Below are positions 9,122 through 16,263 of a DNA stretch of 64,000 bases, piece after piece (position 1 is the first letter of the stretch; every line of letters begins with the position of its first letter). A program made the translations under genes and the position numbers. Source of the DNA: JAOAPY01 sp041492185 (GTDB taxonomy: Bacteria; Acidobacteriota; Blastocatellia; Pyrinomonadales; Pyrinomonadaceae); contig JBGPWL010000003.1 of the NCBI GenBank assembly GCA_041492185.1, positions 1-64,000 on the forward strand, in the 5' to 3' direction. The notes under the pieces are model-generated. The model searched no databases, had not been told where the DNA came from, and saw only the letters and a list, made by a program, of their open reading frames with translations.

Positions 9122-10033
9122 ATGTCAGACAACAAAGTTACAGTTAGGCTGGATCGCGTGACGAAGAGCTTCGGCGATTTCACGGCGGTGAGCGAGCTTA
9201 GCCTCGATGTGCGAGCCGGACGAATCTACGGCTTGCTAGGTCCAAACGGAGCAGGGAAGACGACCACGAGTCGAATGATCGTCAACATCACCGCGCCCGA
9301 CTCAGGCAGTATCGAAATCTTCGGTCAACACATTACGCCAACACTTCAGGATCGCATTGGTTATCTGCCGGAAGAGCGCGGTCTCTATAAAAAAATGAAG
9401 GTCGGCGAACAATTGAAGTTCTTCGCAGAGTTGAAGAATGTGACCGGCAAGGAAGCAGAGCGGCGCGTCGATCGTTGGCTGACCAGACTGAAACTGGCGG
9501 AGTGGAAAAACAAGAAGAGCATTGAGCTGTCAAAGGGAATGCAGCAAAAGATTCAGTTCATCACGGCTGTGCTGCACGAGCCTGACCTGTTGATCCTCGA
9601 CGAACCTTTTTCTGGTCTCGATCCGGTCAACGTTGAGCTGCTGAAAGAAATCGTGCTGGAACTGAAAGCCGCCGGCAAGACAATCATCTTCTCGACCCAT
9701 CAAATGGAGCTGGCCGAAAAGATTTGTGACGACATTTGTTTGATCAATCGCTCGCGAAAAGTTCTGGACGGCAGCATGCGCGAGGTGAAGCGGAGCTTTG
9801 GCCGCAATTCGGTGGCGTTGCGTTTGGAGGGCGAGGATGGGGTCTTGAACGATGCGACGCTGGTGAGCAAGATTGAACGCCATGCCGATGGCAGCGAAGT
9901 GTTGCTTGCGCCAGGCGCGAACGCGCAGGATCTTCTGAAACGACTGATCGAATCAGGCGCCGCGGTCAGTAAGTTCGAGATGATCGAACCAAGTCTAAAC
10001 GACATTTTTATTACAAAAGTTACCGAGGCGTAA
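9122..10033 (+). CDS. natA: ABC transporter ATP-binding protein, NatA type
   Basis: ATPase subunit of an ABC-2 type exporter. Walker A is GPNGAGKT at residues 40-47. The signature is LSKGMQQ at 136-141, with K replacing the usual G of LSGG as is common in this subfamily. Walker B is LLILDEP with Asp160 and Glu161, and a switch histidine follows in STHQMEL. The C-terminal DUF4162 region (PSLNDIFITKVTEA) matches NatA/YhaQ-like proteins. Its stop codon overlaps the ATG of the permease gene (TAATG), so the two are translationally coupled. The substrate is uncertain; the family includes Na+ exporters. Confidence 0.9.
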   Translation: MSDNKVTVRLDRVTKSFGDFTAVSELSLDVRAGRIYGLLGPNGAGKTTTSRMIVNITAPDSGSIEIFGQHITPTLQDRIGYLPEERGLYKKMKVGEQLKFFAELKNVTGKEAERRVDRWLTRLKLAEWKNKKSIELSKGMQQKIQFITAVLHEPDLLILDEPFSGLDPVNVELLKEIVLELKAAGKTIIFSTHQMELAEKICDDICLINRSRKVLDGSMREVKRSFGRNSVALRLEGEDGVLNDATLVSKIERHADGSEVLLAPGANAQDLLKRLIESGAAVSKFEMIEPSLNDIFITKVTEA

Positions 10034-11403
10034 TGAATAAATTTCTGGCCGTAGTAAAGCGTGAATATGTGCAGCGCGTGCGCACGAAACTGTTCGTGAT
10101 CATGACCATACTGGGACCGATCCTGTTGGCGGTGTTCACGATCGTGCCGCAACTCCTCTTCAACATAAAGGCTGGTGGCGCCACGCGCATTGCCGTCGTG
10201 GATCAAACCGAAGGGACAAGGCTGTATCAGTCCATCCACGATTCACTCCTGAAAACGGATCGTCGCGACGAGAGTGCTGGAACGTCGCGCGTTGCGGAAA
10301 CCGCCAATGCCAACACTAAAGACCGAATGGAGAAGACCGGCAAGTCGATGAGCGGCAGTTTTTACGTGGAACGGGTGGACCTGAACAACCGATCTCTGGC
10401 GGCGATCAAAACAGAATTGAATCAGCAGATTGGCAAGAACAAGTTGGATGGTTATCTGGTAATCCCGGCGGACATTCTCACAAACACTAATAGCAAACCG
10501 GCGTATTACGGACGGAATGTTGGCGACGTTTTCACGCGCGAGCAAATCGAGGATCGCCTCAATAGCGCGGTTAGAAGAGAGCGGTTGATCCAGGCCGGAG
10601 TCAAAGCGAAGGACATTGAGGAAGTGTCAAAGCCGGTTGACCTGGCAACATATTCGGTCAATGAAAAAGGCGAGGAGGGAGCGAAAGATTCCGGCGCTGG
10701 ATTCGTCATGGTCTTCGTCATTGCGTTTTTGATTTATCTGACCGTGCTGCTTTACGGACAGGTAGTTCTCGGCGCCGTAGTTGAAGAGAAGGAGACACGC
10801 ATCGCGGAGATTCTGTTTTCGTCCGTGCGTTCCTTCACCCTGATGTTCGGCAAGCTGATCGGTGTTTCGTTGGTTGCGCTGACGCAGCTCGCGATTTGGG
10901 GCCTGGCTCTTGTCGCGCTTTCAGCGTGGGGTATTAGCATGCTGGCAGCGCGAGGTTTCTCAGACATCAGCCCGCCGAATCTGCCGCCCTTTTTCTTTGT
11001 CTACTTCTTTCTGTTTTTCGTGCTCGGGTATTTCATTTACGCGACGGTCTATCTGCTGGTCGGCTCGATGGTGACAACCACACAGGAAGGCGGACAAGTA
11101 GCTCTGCCAATAGTTTTCCTGCTGATGGCCGGCTTGTACATGGCTTTCCCGGTGATCCGCAGTCCGAATTCGCCGTTCGCTTTCTGGATTTCGATGGTGC
11201 CGTTCTTTTCACCAATCGTCATGCTTGTGCGCATCGTTTCGCAAACACCACCGCTGTGGCAAATCGCTCTCTCGCTGCTCATTGGCGCCGTGACGGTCGT
11301 AGCGCTGCTTTGGCTCGCTGCGCGCATCTATCGCGTGGGCATGCTGATGTACGGCAAGAAGGCTTCGATTCCGGAAGTATGGCGTTGGGTAAGACAGGCA
11401 TAG
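10033..11403 (+). CDS. natB: ABC-2 type permease, NatB/YhaP-like
   Basis: Membrane partner of the preceding ATPase, 456 residues. It opens with VVKREYVQRVRTKLFVIMT, the typical cytoplasmic elbow and first membrane helix of NatB-like permeases. A large extracytoplasmic loop (about residues 40-220) follows, then five or six hydrophobic helices from about residue 225. EEKETRIAEILFSSV is the conserved cytoplasmic coupling motif of ABC-2 permeases. A palindromic repeat begins within a few bases of the stop codon. Confidence 0.88.
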   Translation: MNKFLAVVKREYVQRVRTKLFVIMTILGPILLAVFTIVPQLLFNIKAGGATRIAVVDQTEGTRLYQSIHDSLLKTDRRDESAGTSRVAETANANTKDRMEKTGKSMSGSFYVERVDLNNRSLAAIKTELNQQIGKNKLDGYLVIPADILTNTNSKPAYYGRNVGDVFTREQIEDRLNSAVRRERLIQAGVKAKDIEEVSKPVDLATYSVNEKGEEGAKDSGAGFVMVFVIAFLIYLTVLLYGQVVLGAVVEEKETRIAEILFSSVRSFTLMFGKLIGVSLVALTQLAIWGLALVALSAWGISMLAARGFSDISPPNLPPFFFVYFFLFFVLGYFIYATVYLLVGSMVTTTQEGGQVALPIVFLLMAGLYMAFPVIRSPNSPFAFWISMVPFFSPIVMLVRIVSQTPPLWQIALSLLIGAVTVVALLWLAARIYRVGMLMYGKKASIPEVWRWVRQA

Positions 11404-11405
11404 TC

Positions 11406-11517
11406 GCCACAGAGGCACAGAGACACAGAGAGAGACCAACGGCAAGACGAAAGTCATTTTGTTTTTGCTTTGTCCTCTTGCCCCTTATCCTTCTCAGTGT
11501 CTCTGTGCCTCTGTGGC
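11406..11517. repeat. Palindromic element, CCACAGAGGCACAGAGACAC family (copy 1)
   Basis: The left arm (about 11406-11430) and right arm (about 11494-11517) are complementary over more than 20 bases, with a T-rich loop. The element fills the gap between natB and the CYTH gene. A degenerate copy lies at 33117-33198 and a half copy at about 50195-50225. Confidence 0.85.
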
Positions 11518-11529
11518 TATTTCTGAACA

Positions 11530-12081
11530 ATGTCCATTGAGATCGAAAAGAAGTATCGGCTGACAAAGAAGCAACACGCGGAACTGCTTCGCCGTCTGCC
11601 GGAGATCGGCGCCACGCTTCAAGGCGAAGAGTTTGAAGAGAATACGCTTTATGGTGGCGATCTCCTGGATGTTGGAAGATGTGTGCTGCGTTTGCGTCGC
11701 GTCGGTGACAGCGCGATCTTGACGTACAAAGAGCGCTTCCCGTCGTCGTCATCAATCAAACACCAACGCGAAGATGAGACGCGCGTTTCCGACGCGGATG
11801 CGATGGACGCCATTCTTGACGCACTGGGCCTCACGCCGGCGATCGTTTACGAAAAGCGTCGCGCCACCTGGCGACTCGGCGGCGCGGAGATCGTCATCGA
11901 CGAATTGCCGTTCGGGCTCTTCATGGAGATCGAAGGCCCCGAAGCCGAAATCAAAAAGATCGAACGCCAGCTCGCGATCAAACGTCTCCGGGCCGAGCAC
12001 GCCACCTATCCCGAACTGACGGTGCGACACGGCAAGCCGTACGGCAATACGATCGAGGCGCGGTTAGCGGAAAACAAATAA
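11530..12081 (+). CDS. CYTH domain protein (class IV adenylate cyclase / triphosphate tunnel enzyme family)
   Basis: A 183-residue single-domain CYTH protein. The signature ExExK is EIEKK at residues 4-8. Alternating basic and acidic strands follow (CVLRLRRVGDSAILTYKE, then KRRATWRLGGAEIVIDELPFGLFMEIEGP), as expected for the eight-stranded tunnel that binds triphosphate and divalent metals. Members include adenylate cyclase CyaB, thiamine triphosphatase and inorganic triphosphatase; the sequence alone does not decide among them. The terminator shared with groEL lies just downstream. Confidence 0.85.
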   Translation: MSIEIEKKYRLTKKQHAELLRRLPEIGATLQGEEFEENTLYGGDLLDVGRCVLRLRRVGDSAILTYKERFPSSSSIKHQREDETRVSDADAMDAILDALGLTPAIVYEKRRATWRLGGAEIVIDELPFGLFMEIEGPEAEIKKIERQLAIKRLRAEHATYPELTVRHGKPYGNTIEARLAENK

Positions 12082-12099
12082 TCTCGGTCGACTCGAGCG

Positions 12100-12143
12100 A
12101 AAAAAAGAAGCGGCCTCGCTCCTTTTGAGAGCGAGGCCGCTTT
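12100..12143. terminator. Intrinsic terminator of groESL, possibly bidirectional
   Basis: A 12 bp perfect stem (AGCGGCCTCGCT at 12109-12120 with its complement at 12130-12141) encloses a 9 nt loop. Read on the minus strand it is followed by a run of T (complement of 12100-12106), so it is a strong terminator for groEL. On the plus strand the T tract is weak (TTTGTCT), so termination of the CYTH gene is less certain. Confidence 0.88.
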
Positions 12144-12168
12144 GTCTCCGCGCGGAGAAGGGAACTGA

Positions 12169-13821
12169 TTACATTCCCATGCCGCTCATGCCGCCCATGC
12201 CTCCGGGCATCGCTGGATTGCCCTTATCATCATCGGGAAGCTCAGACACCATCGCTTCCGTCGTCAGCATCAAGCCGGCGATCGAGGCCGCATTCTGCAG
12301 AGCAATGCGCGTCACCATTGCGGGATCGATGACGCCTGCTTTGACAAGGTCCTCGTACTCCTCCGTCTGCGCATTGAAGCCGAAGTTCTCGTTCTTTTCG
12401 GAACGAACGCGCTCGACCACAACCGCGCCTTCCTTACCGGCGTTCTGCACAATCTGGCGCAGGGGTTCTTCGAGGGCGCGTCGGACTATGTTGACGCCGA
12501 TCTGCTCGTCGGGATCGCCCTCGCCCACCTTGTTGGTCAGGAACTTCTCAAGCGCTTTCGCCGCGCGTACGAGCGCTACGCCGCCGCCCGGCACGATGCC
12601 CTCCTCGACAGCCGCGCGCGTCGCGTGCATGGCATCCTCAACCCGCGCCTTCTTTTCTTTCATCTCAGTCTCGGTAGCGGCGCCAACTTTGATGACCGCG
12701 ACACCGCCGACGAGCTTCGCGAGACGCTCTTGCAGTTTCTCGCGATCGTAGTCGGAGCTGGTATCGTCGATCTGAACGCGCAGGGTCTTCACGCGACCTT
12801 CAATGTCGGCGTGCTTGCCGGCGCCTTCGACGATCGTGGTGTTGTCTTTGTCGATCGTGATCTTCTTTGCTTTTCCAAGGTCTTCAAGCTTCACGTTTTC
12901 GAGCTTGATTCCAAGGTCTTCACTGATCACCTTGCCGCCGGTAAGGATCGCGATGTCTTCAAGCATCGCCTTTCGTCGATCGCCAAAGCCAGGCGCCTTC
13001 ACCGCGGCGATGTTCAGCGTGCCGCGTAGCTTGTTAACGACCAGCGTCGCGAGCGCTTCGCCTTCGACGTCCTCGGCGATAATCAGCATGGGCTTGCCCA
13101 TCTTGGCGATCTGCTCAAGCAACGGCAGCAGGTCCTTCATTGAGCTGATCTTCTTCTCGTGAATAAGAATGAGTGGATTTTCGAGCGTCGCTTCCATGCG
13201 CTCCGGATCGGTTACGAAATAGGGTGAAAGATAGCCGCGATCAAACTGCATTCCTTCGACCACTTCGAGCGACGTCTCCATTGTCTTAGACTCTTCGACC
13301 GTAATCACACCGTCTTTGCCGACTTTGTTCATTGCTTCGGCGATGATGTTTCCGATCGTCGAATCACCATTTGCCGAGATCGTTCCGACCTGCGCAATCA
13401 TGTCGCCTCTGACGTCTTTCTTCATCCGTTTGATCTCTTCCGTCGCGCGCACTACGGCCTTATCGATACCGCGCTTGAGCGCCATCGGGTTCGCGCCCGC
13501 GGCCACGGTCTTTACACCTTCGCGAAAGATCGCCTGCGCCAGAACTGTCGCGGTGGTCGTACCGTCGCCGGCCACGTCCGAAGTCTTGGACGCAACTTCG
13601 CGCACCATCTGCGCGCCCATATTCTCGAGGGCGTCTTTCAACTCGATCTCCTTCGCCACCGTCACTCCATCTTTAGTGATCGTGGGCGAGCCAAACTTCT
13701 TATCGATCACTACGTTGCGACCCTTCGGGCCCAGCGTAATCTTCACTGCGTCGGCGAGCTGATTGATTCCTCGCAAGATCGCCGCGCGCGACTCTTCACC
13801 ATGAACTACTTGTTTTGCCAT
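12169..13821 (-). CDS. groL: Chaperonin GroEL (60 kDa)
   Basis: ATP-dependent folding chamber subunit, 550 residues, full length. The N-terminus AKQVVHGEESRAAILRGI, the phosphate-binding LGPKGRNVV and the DGTTTATVLAQ motif are all present. The C-terminal Gly-Gly-Met tail (PGGMGGMSGMGM) is typical. It follows groES by 66 bp on the same strand, without an internal promoter that I can see, and ends at a strong hairpin terminator. The CIRCE operator before groES implies HrcA control of both genes. Confidence 0.98.
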   Translation of the reverse strand: MAKQVVHGEESRAAILRGINQLADAVKITLGPKGRNVVIDKKFGSPTITKDGVTVAKEIELKDALENMGAQMVREVASKTSDVAGDGTTTATVLAQAIFREGVKTVAAGANPMALKRGIDKAVVRATEEIKRMKKDVRGDMIAQVGTISANGDSTIGNIIAEAMNKVGKDGVITVEESKTMETSLEVVEGMQFDRGYLSPYFVTDPERMEATLENPLILIHEKKISSMKDLLPLLEQIAKMGKPMLIIAEDVEGEALATLVVNKLRGTLNIAAVKAPGFGDRRKAMLEDIAILTGGKVISEDLGIKLENVKLEDLGKAKKITIDKDNTTIVEGAGKHADIEGRVKTLRVQIDDTSSDYDREKLQERLAKLVGGVAVIKVGAATETEMKEKKARVEDAMHATRAAVEEGIVPGGGVALVRAAKALEKFLTNKVGEGDPDEQIGVNIVRRALEEPLRQIVQNAGKEGAVVVERVRSEKNENFGFNAQTEEYEDLVKAGVIDPAMVTRIALQNAASIAGLMLTTEAMVSELPDDDKGNPAMPGGMGGMSGMGM

Positions 13822-13887
13822 TTCTCTTTTCTCCTGACTGAAATGTTGATGTCTTTACAAAATGAAAAAGCGGCTGAGTCTCAAAGA

Positions 13888-14217
13888 CTACTTGCCGCCC
13901 TTCTTGCCTGACGCCGCGCCGGCGCGCTCGATGATTCCCAGAATCTCGTCCTCGCGCATGATCAGGAGCTCTTCGCCGTCCAATTTGATTTCGGAGCCGC
14001 CATACTTGCCGAAAAGAACGCGGTCTCCTTTCTTGACGTCCAGGGGTTGTCTCTTGCCGTCGTCCTGATACTTGCCCTCACCGACGGCGATAACCTCGCC
14101 CTCCTGGGGTTTCTCCTTGGCGCTGTCCGGAATGATGATTCCGCCGCGTACCTGCTCGCCCTCTTCGATCCTTCGCACAATCACGCGGTCGTGAAGGGGT
14201 TTGATCTTCGTAGCCAT
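13888..14217 (-). CDS. groS: Co-chaperonin GroES (10 kDa)
   Basis: Heptameric lid of GroEL, 109 residues. It begins KIKPLHDRVIVRRIEEGEQ and contains the mobile-loop sequence VRGGIIIPDSAKEKPQEGEV that contacts GroEL. The C-terminal AGAASGKKGGK is slightly longer than usual. It is the first gene of the groESL operon, and the promoter and CIRCE operator lie 70-125 bp upstream. Confidence 0.97.
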   Translation of the reverse strand: MATKIKPLHDRVIVRRIEEGEQVRGGIIIPDSAKEKPQEGEVIAVGEGKYQDDGKRQPLDVKKGDRVLFGKYGGSEIKLDGEELLIMREDEILGIIERAGAASGKKGGK

Positions 14218-14287
14218 ATGCTAATTGCTCCTTTCGATTTTCCTGTACTGTGTTTAGTGGAATTTAGAGCTGCCGCCCGCTAATTCT

Positions 14288-14314
14288 CTAGCACTCTCTG
14301 CGGGCGAGTGCTAA
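14288..14314 (-). promoter_or_regulatory. CIRCE operator (HrcA-binding site) upstream of groESL
   Basis: TAGCACTC at 14289-14296 and GAGTGCTAA at 14306-14314 are separated by exactly 9 nt. This matches the CIRCE consensus TTAGCACTC-N9-GAGTGCTAA except for a C in place of the first T. It lies immediately downstream of the predicted -10 box, where HrcA blocks transcription. hrcA itself is not in this window. Confidence 0.95.
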
Positions 14315-14343
14315 GAATAAGACTTTCAAGAGGGTATTGTCAA
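14314..14343 (-). promoter_or_regulatory. Predicted sigma70-type promoter of groESL
   Basis: On the minus strand a perfect TTGACA (-35, plus-strand positions 14338-14343) is followed after 18 nt by TATTCT (-10, 14314-14319). The CIRCE site begins at or inside the -10 end, the classic arrangement for HrcA repression of a housekeeping promoter. Confidence 0.75.
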
Positions 14344-14365
14344 TCGGGGCGTCGGACCGCACGCT

Positions 14366-14623
14366 TCAACCTGCAGCGCGCTTGGCCGCCTGATTTCGGG
14401 CGCGTTCCTGTTTTTGGTAAGTTGCCGCTCGCTTCGAGAGCGTGTTGCGGTGGATGCCAAGGACCTTGGCGGTGTTTGACAGGTGGTGATTATGGCGTTG
14501 CAGGGCTCTCTGAATGTATAGATCTTCAAATTCGACGACGGCTTCATCGAGCCGAATCTGGCCGTCTAACATTTCGTCAACCAGGTGTTCAAGTCTGGCG
14601 CGTATCAGCATCCAGGTCTCCAA
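14366..14623 (-). CDS. Small Fis-type helix-turn-helix protein
   Basis: An 85-residue protein. The C-terminal half, LYIQRALQRHNHHLSNTAKVLGI followed by HRNTLSKR, is a Fis/NtrC-type HTH (HTH_8) that normally ends sigma54 activators; here it stands alone. The N-terminal 40 residues are helical (LIRARLEHLVDEMLDGQIRLDEAVVEFE), probably for dimerisation. It begins 16 bp after purC on the same strand and is likely cotranscribed with it. Its targets are unknown; a nucleoid-associated or regulatory role is inference. Confidence 0.8.
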   Translation of the reverse strand: METWMLIRARLEHLVDEMLDGQIRLDEAVVEFEDLYIQRALQRHNHHLSNTAKVLGIHRNTLSKRAATYQKQERARNQAAKRAAG

Positions 14624-14639
14624 AAGAACGGCCCCGTGT

Positions 14640-15539
14640 CTACAAAGCGCTTCCGGTCAAAAGCCTGTGCGCTTCGAGATACCGAGCCGTGGTCGCCGCG
14701 GCAATGTGCGGGGGAATCTCAGGCGCGGGCGGTTTTTTGTCCCAGCTCAGAGTTTCGAGATAGTCGCGCACGAATTGCTTATCAAACGAAGGCTGCGACT
14801 TGCCCGGTTTATACTCGTCGTTCGGCCAGAAACGCGACGAGTCGGGCGTCAACGCCTCGTCAACGAGAATTATTTGGTTGTGATCGTCGCGGCCGAATTC
14901 AAATTTCGTGTCCGCGATAATGATGCCTCTACTCCGCGCGTAGTCGCTGGCTTCGTTATACAGATGAAGCGAGGTGTCGCGCAGAAATCCTGCGGTGCCG
15001 GCGCCAACAATCTCGCTCACTTTGGCTTCGCTTATGTTCTCGTCATGGCCTTGCTCGGCCTTTGTTGACGGAGTAAAAATCGGCTCGGGTAGTTCCTCAG
15101 ACTCACGCAAGCCCGAGGGCAATCGATGCCCACAGACTTCACCAGTCCGCTGATAATCCTTCCAGCCTGAACCGGCGAGATAGCCGCGGACAACACACTC
15201 AACGGGAAAAACGTTCGCGCGCCGTACCAGCATTGAGCGTCCCGCCAGTTTATCCGAGTGCCGGCGGGCGACTTCTGGCATCTGCCCGATCTCGGTGGTT
15301 ACGAGATGGTTGGGAACAATATCAGCGAGTCTTTCAAACCAGAATTTCGAAAGCGCGGTCAATACTTCGCCCTTTCGCTCGATCGGAGTCGGCAGCACGC
15401 AATCGAACGCCGAGATTCGGTCAGTTGCTACGATCAGGAACAGCTCGTCGCTGACTACGTAAACGTCCCGGACCTTTCCGCGTTTGACCAGCTCGAGATC
15501 AGCAAAAGAGGTTTGCAAAAGGGTAGCGGCACTCGTCAT
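14640..15539 (-). CDS. purC: Phosphoribosylaminoimidazole-succinocarboxamide synthase (SAICAR synthase)
   Basis: Purine biosynthesis enzyme that joins CAIR and aspartate using ATP. The start of the fold, LVKRGKVRDVYVVSD, is the nucleotide-binding strand-turn. ATDRISAFDCVLPTPIERKG and the signature VECVVRGYLAGSGWKDY are characteristic. At 299 residues from ATG 15539 it is of the long type that resembles yeast Ade1 more than the roughly 240-residue E. coli enzyme. An ATG 33 bp further upstream is in frame but would add a non-conserved leader. Confidence 0.96.
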   Translation of the reverse strand: MTSAATLLQTSFADLELVKRGKVRDVYVVSDELFLIVATDRISAFDCVLPTPIERKGEVLTALSKFWFERLADIVPNHLVTTEIGQMPEVARRHSDKLAGRSMLVRRANVFPVECVVRGYLAGSGWKDYQRTGEVCGHRLPSGLRESEELPEPIFTPSTKAEQGHDENISEAKVSEIVGAGTAGFLRDTSLHLYNEASDYARSRGIIIADTKFEFGRDDHNQIILVDEALTPDSSRFWPNDEYKPGKSQPSFDKQFVRDYLETLSWDKKPPAPEIPPHIAAATTARYLEAHRLLTGSAL

Positions 15540-15630
15540 TACGATCAGCTCGACGCAGCGAAGGATTCTCACTTACAGAAGTGAGCGGATTTTGCTCGCG
15601 GCTCAAATCTTTGTCAAGCGAATGAGTGAT

Positions 15631-16110
15631 TTAATTATTTAGAGCAGCGCGCAAGCGGTGGATCTGCGCCGCGTGGTTATGCGCGTGAACGGCATAAATA
15701 TTTAGCCAGTCTTCCACCGTGTACCGTCCGCTCTCAGTGTGTTCCCCTGCGCGATGCCAGTCCGCATCAGTCATTCGCTCCAGGAGTTGCGCGGTATTGG
15801 CTCGCGCGGCGTGCAGTGCTTCAAGCGCGGGCGCGGTGTCTTCTCGCTCGTTGTACTGTAAACGCACGGCGTATGCGTCCTGATCGTATCCCTGGATAAG
15901 AGGACGATCCTCGGTAAGCAGTTTCCGCAAACGAATGGCACTGGCGGTTTCGCTATCGGCAAGATGATGGACAATCTCGCGAGCACTCCACTTTTCCGCT
16001 ATCGGATGTGCCGCCATAGCTTCGACGGGAAAGTCGTTGAGGCTGTTGATTACTTCGTCGTAACCCGCTTTGTATTGGGCGATCAGTTTTTCTCTTTCTG
16101 CCGCGGTCAT
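15631..16110 (-). CDS. DinB-fold metal-dependent protein
   Basis: A 159-residue four-helix-bundle protein of the DinB/YfiT superfamily. The expected metal-binding histidines are in EIVHHLADSE (residues 46-55) and near the C-terminus in VHAHNHAAQI. EKWSAREIVHHLAD is a recurrent DinB_2 motif. Family members include thiol transferases using bacillithiol or mycothiol and proteins of unknown activity, so no substrate is assigned. It is transcribed divergently from the aminopeptidase gene. Confidence 0.85.
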   Translation of the reverse strand: MTAAEREKLIAQYKAGYDEVINSLNDFPVEAMAAHPIAEKWSAREIVHHLADSETASAIRLRKLLTEDRPLIQGYDQDAYAVRLQYNEREDTAPALEALHAARANTAQLLERMTDADWHRAGEHTESGRYTVEDWLNIYAVHAHNHAAQIHRLRAALNN

Positions 16111-16263
16111 TAGAGCGTTCTCCCTTTCAGCTTGTGAATGTTTCGTGCAACAATGCGCACTTCCAGCACGTAAAAGACCCGGTTCAAACCAAAGCTTGTA
16201 TTATGCAACATCAAACACAGTCTCGTTAAATGAAAATGACGCGACCCTTCAATGGAGAATTCG

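Noticed and set aside
12625..13762. Open frames opposite groEL
   Set aside because: Antisense shadows of a highly expressed, codon-biased gene; no similarity to any protein family.
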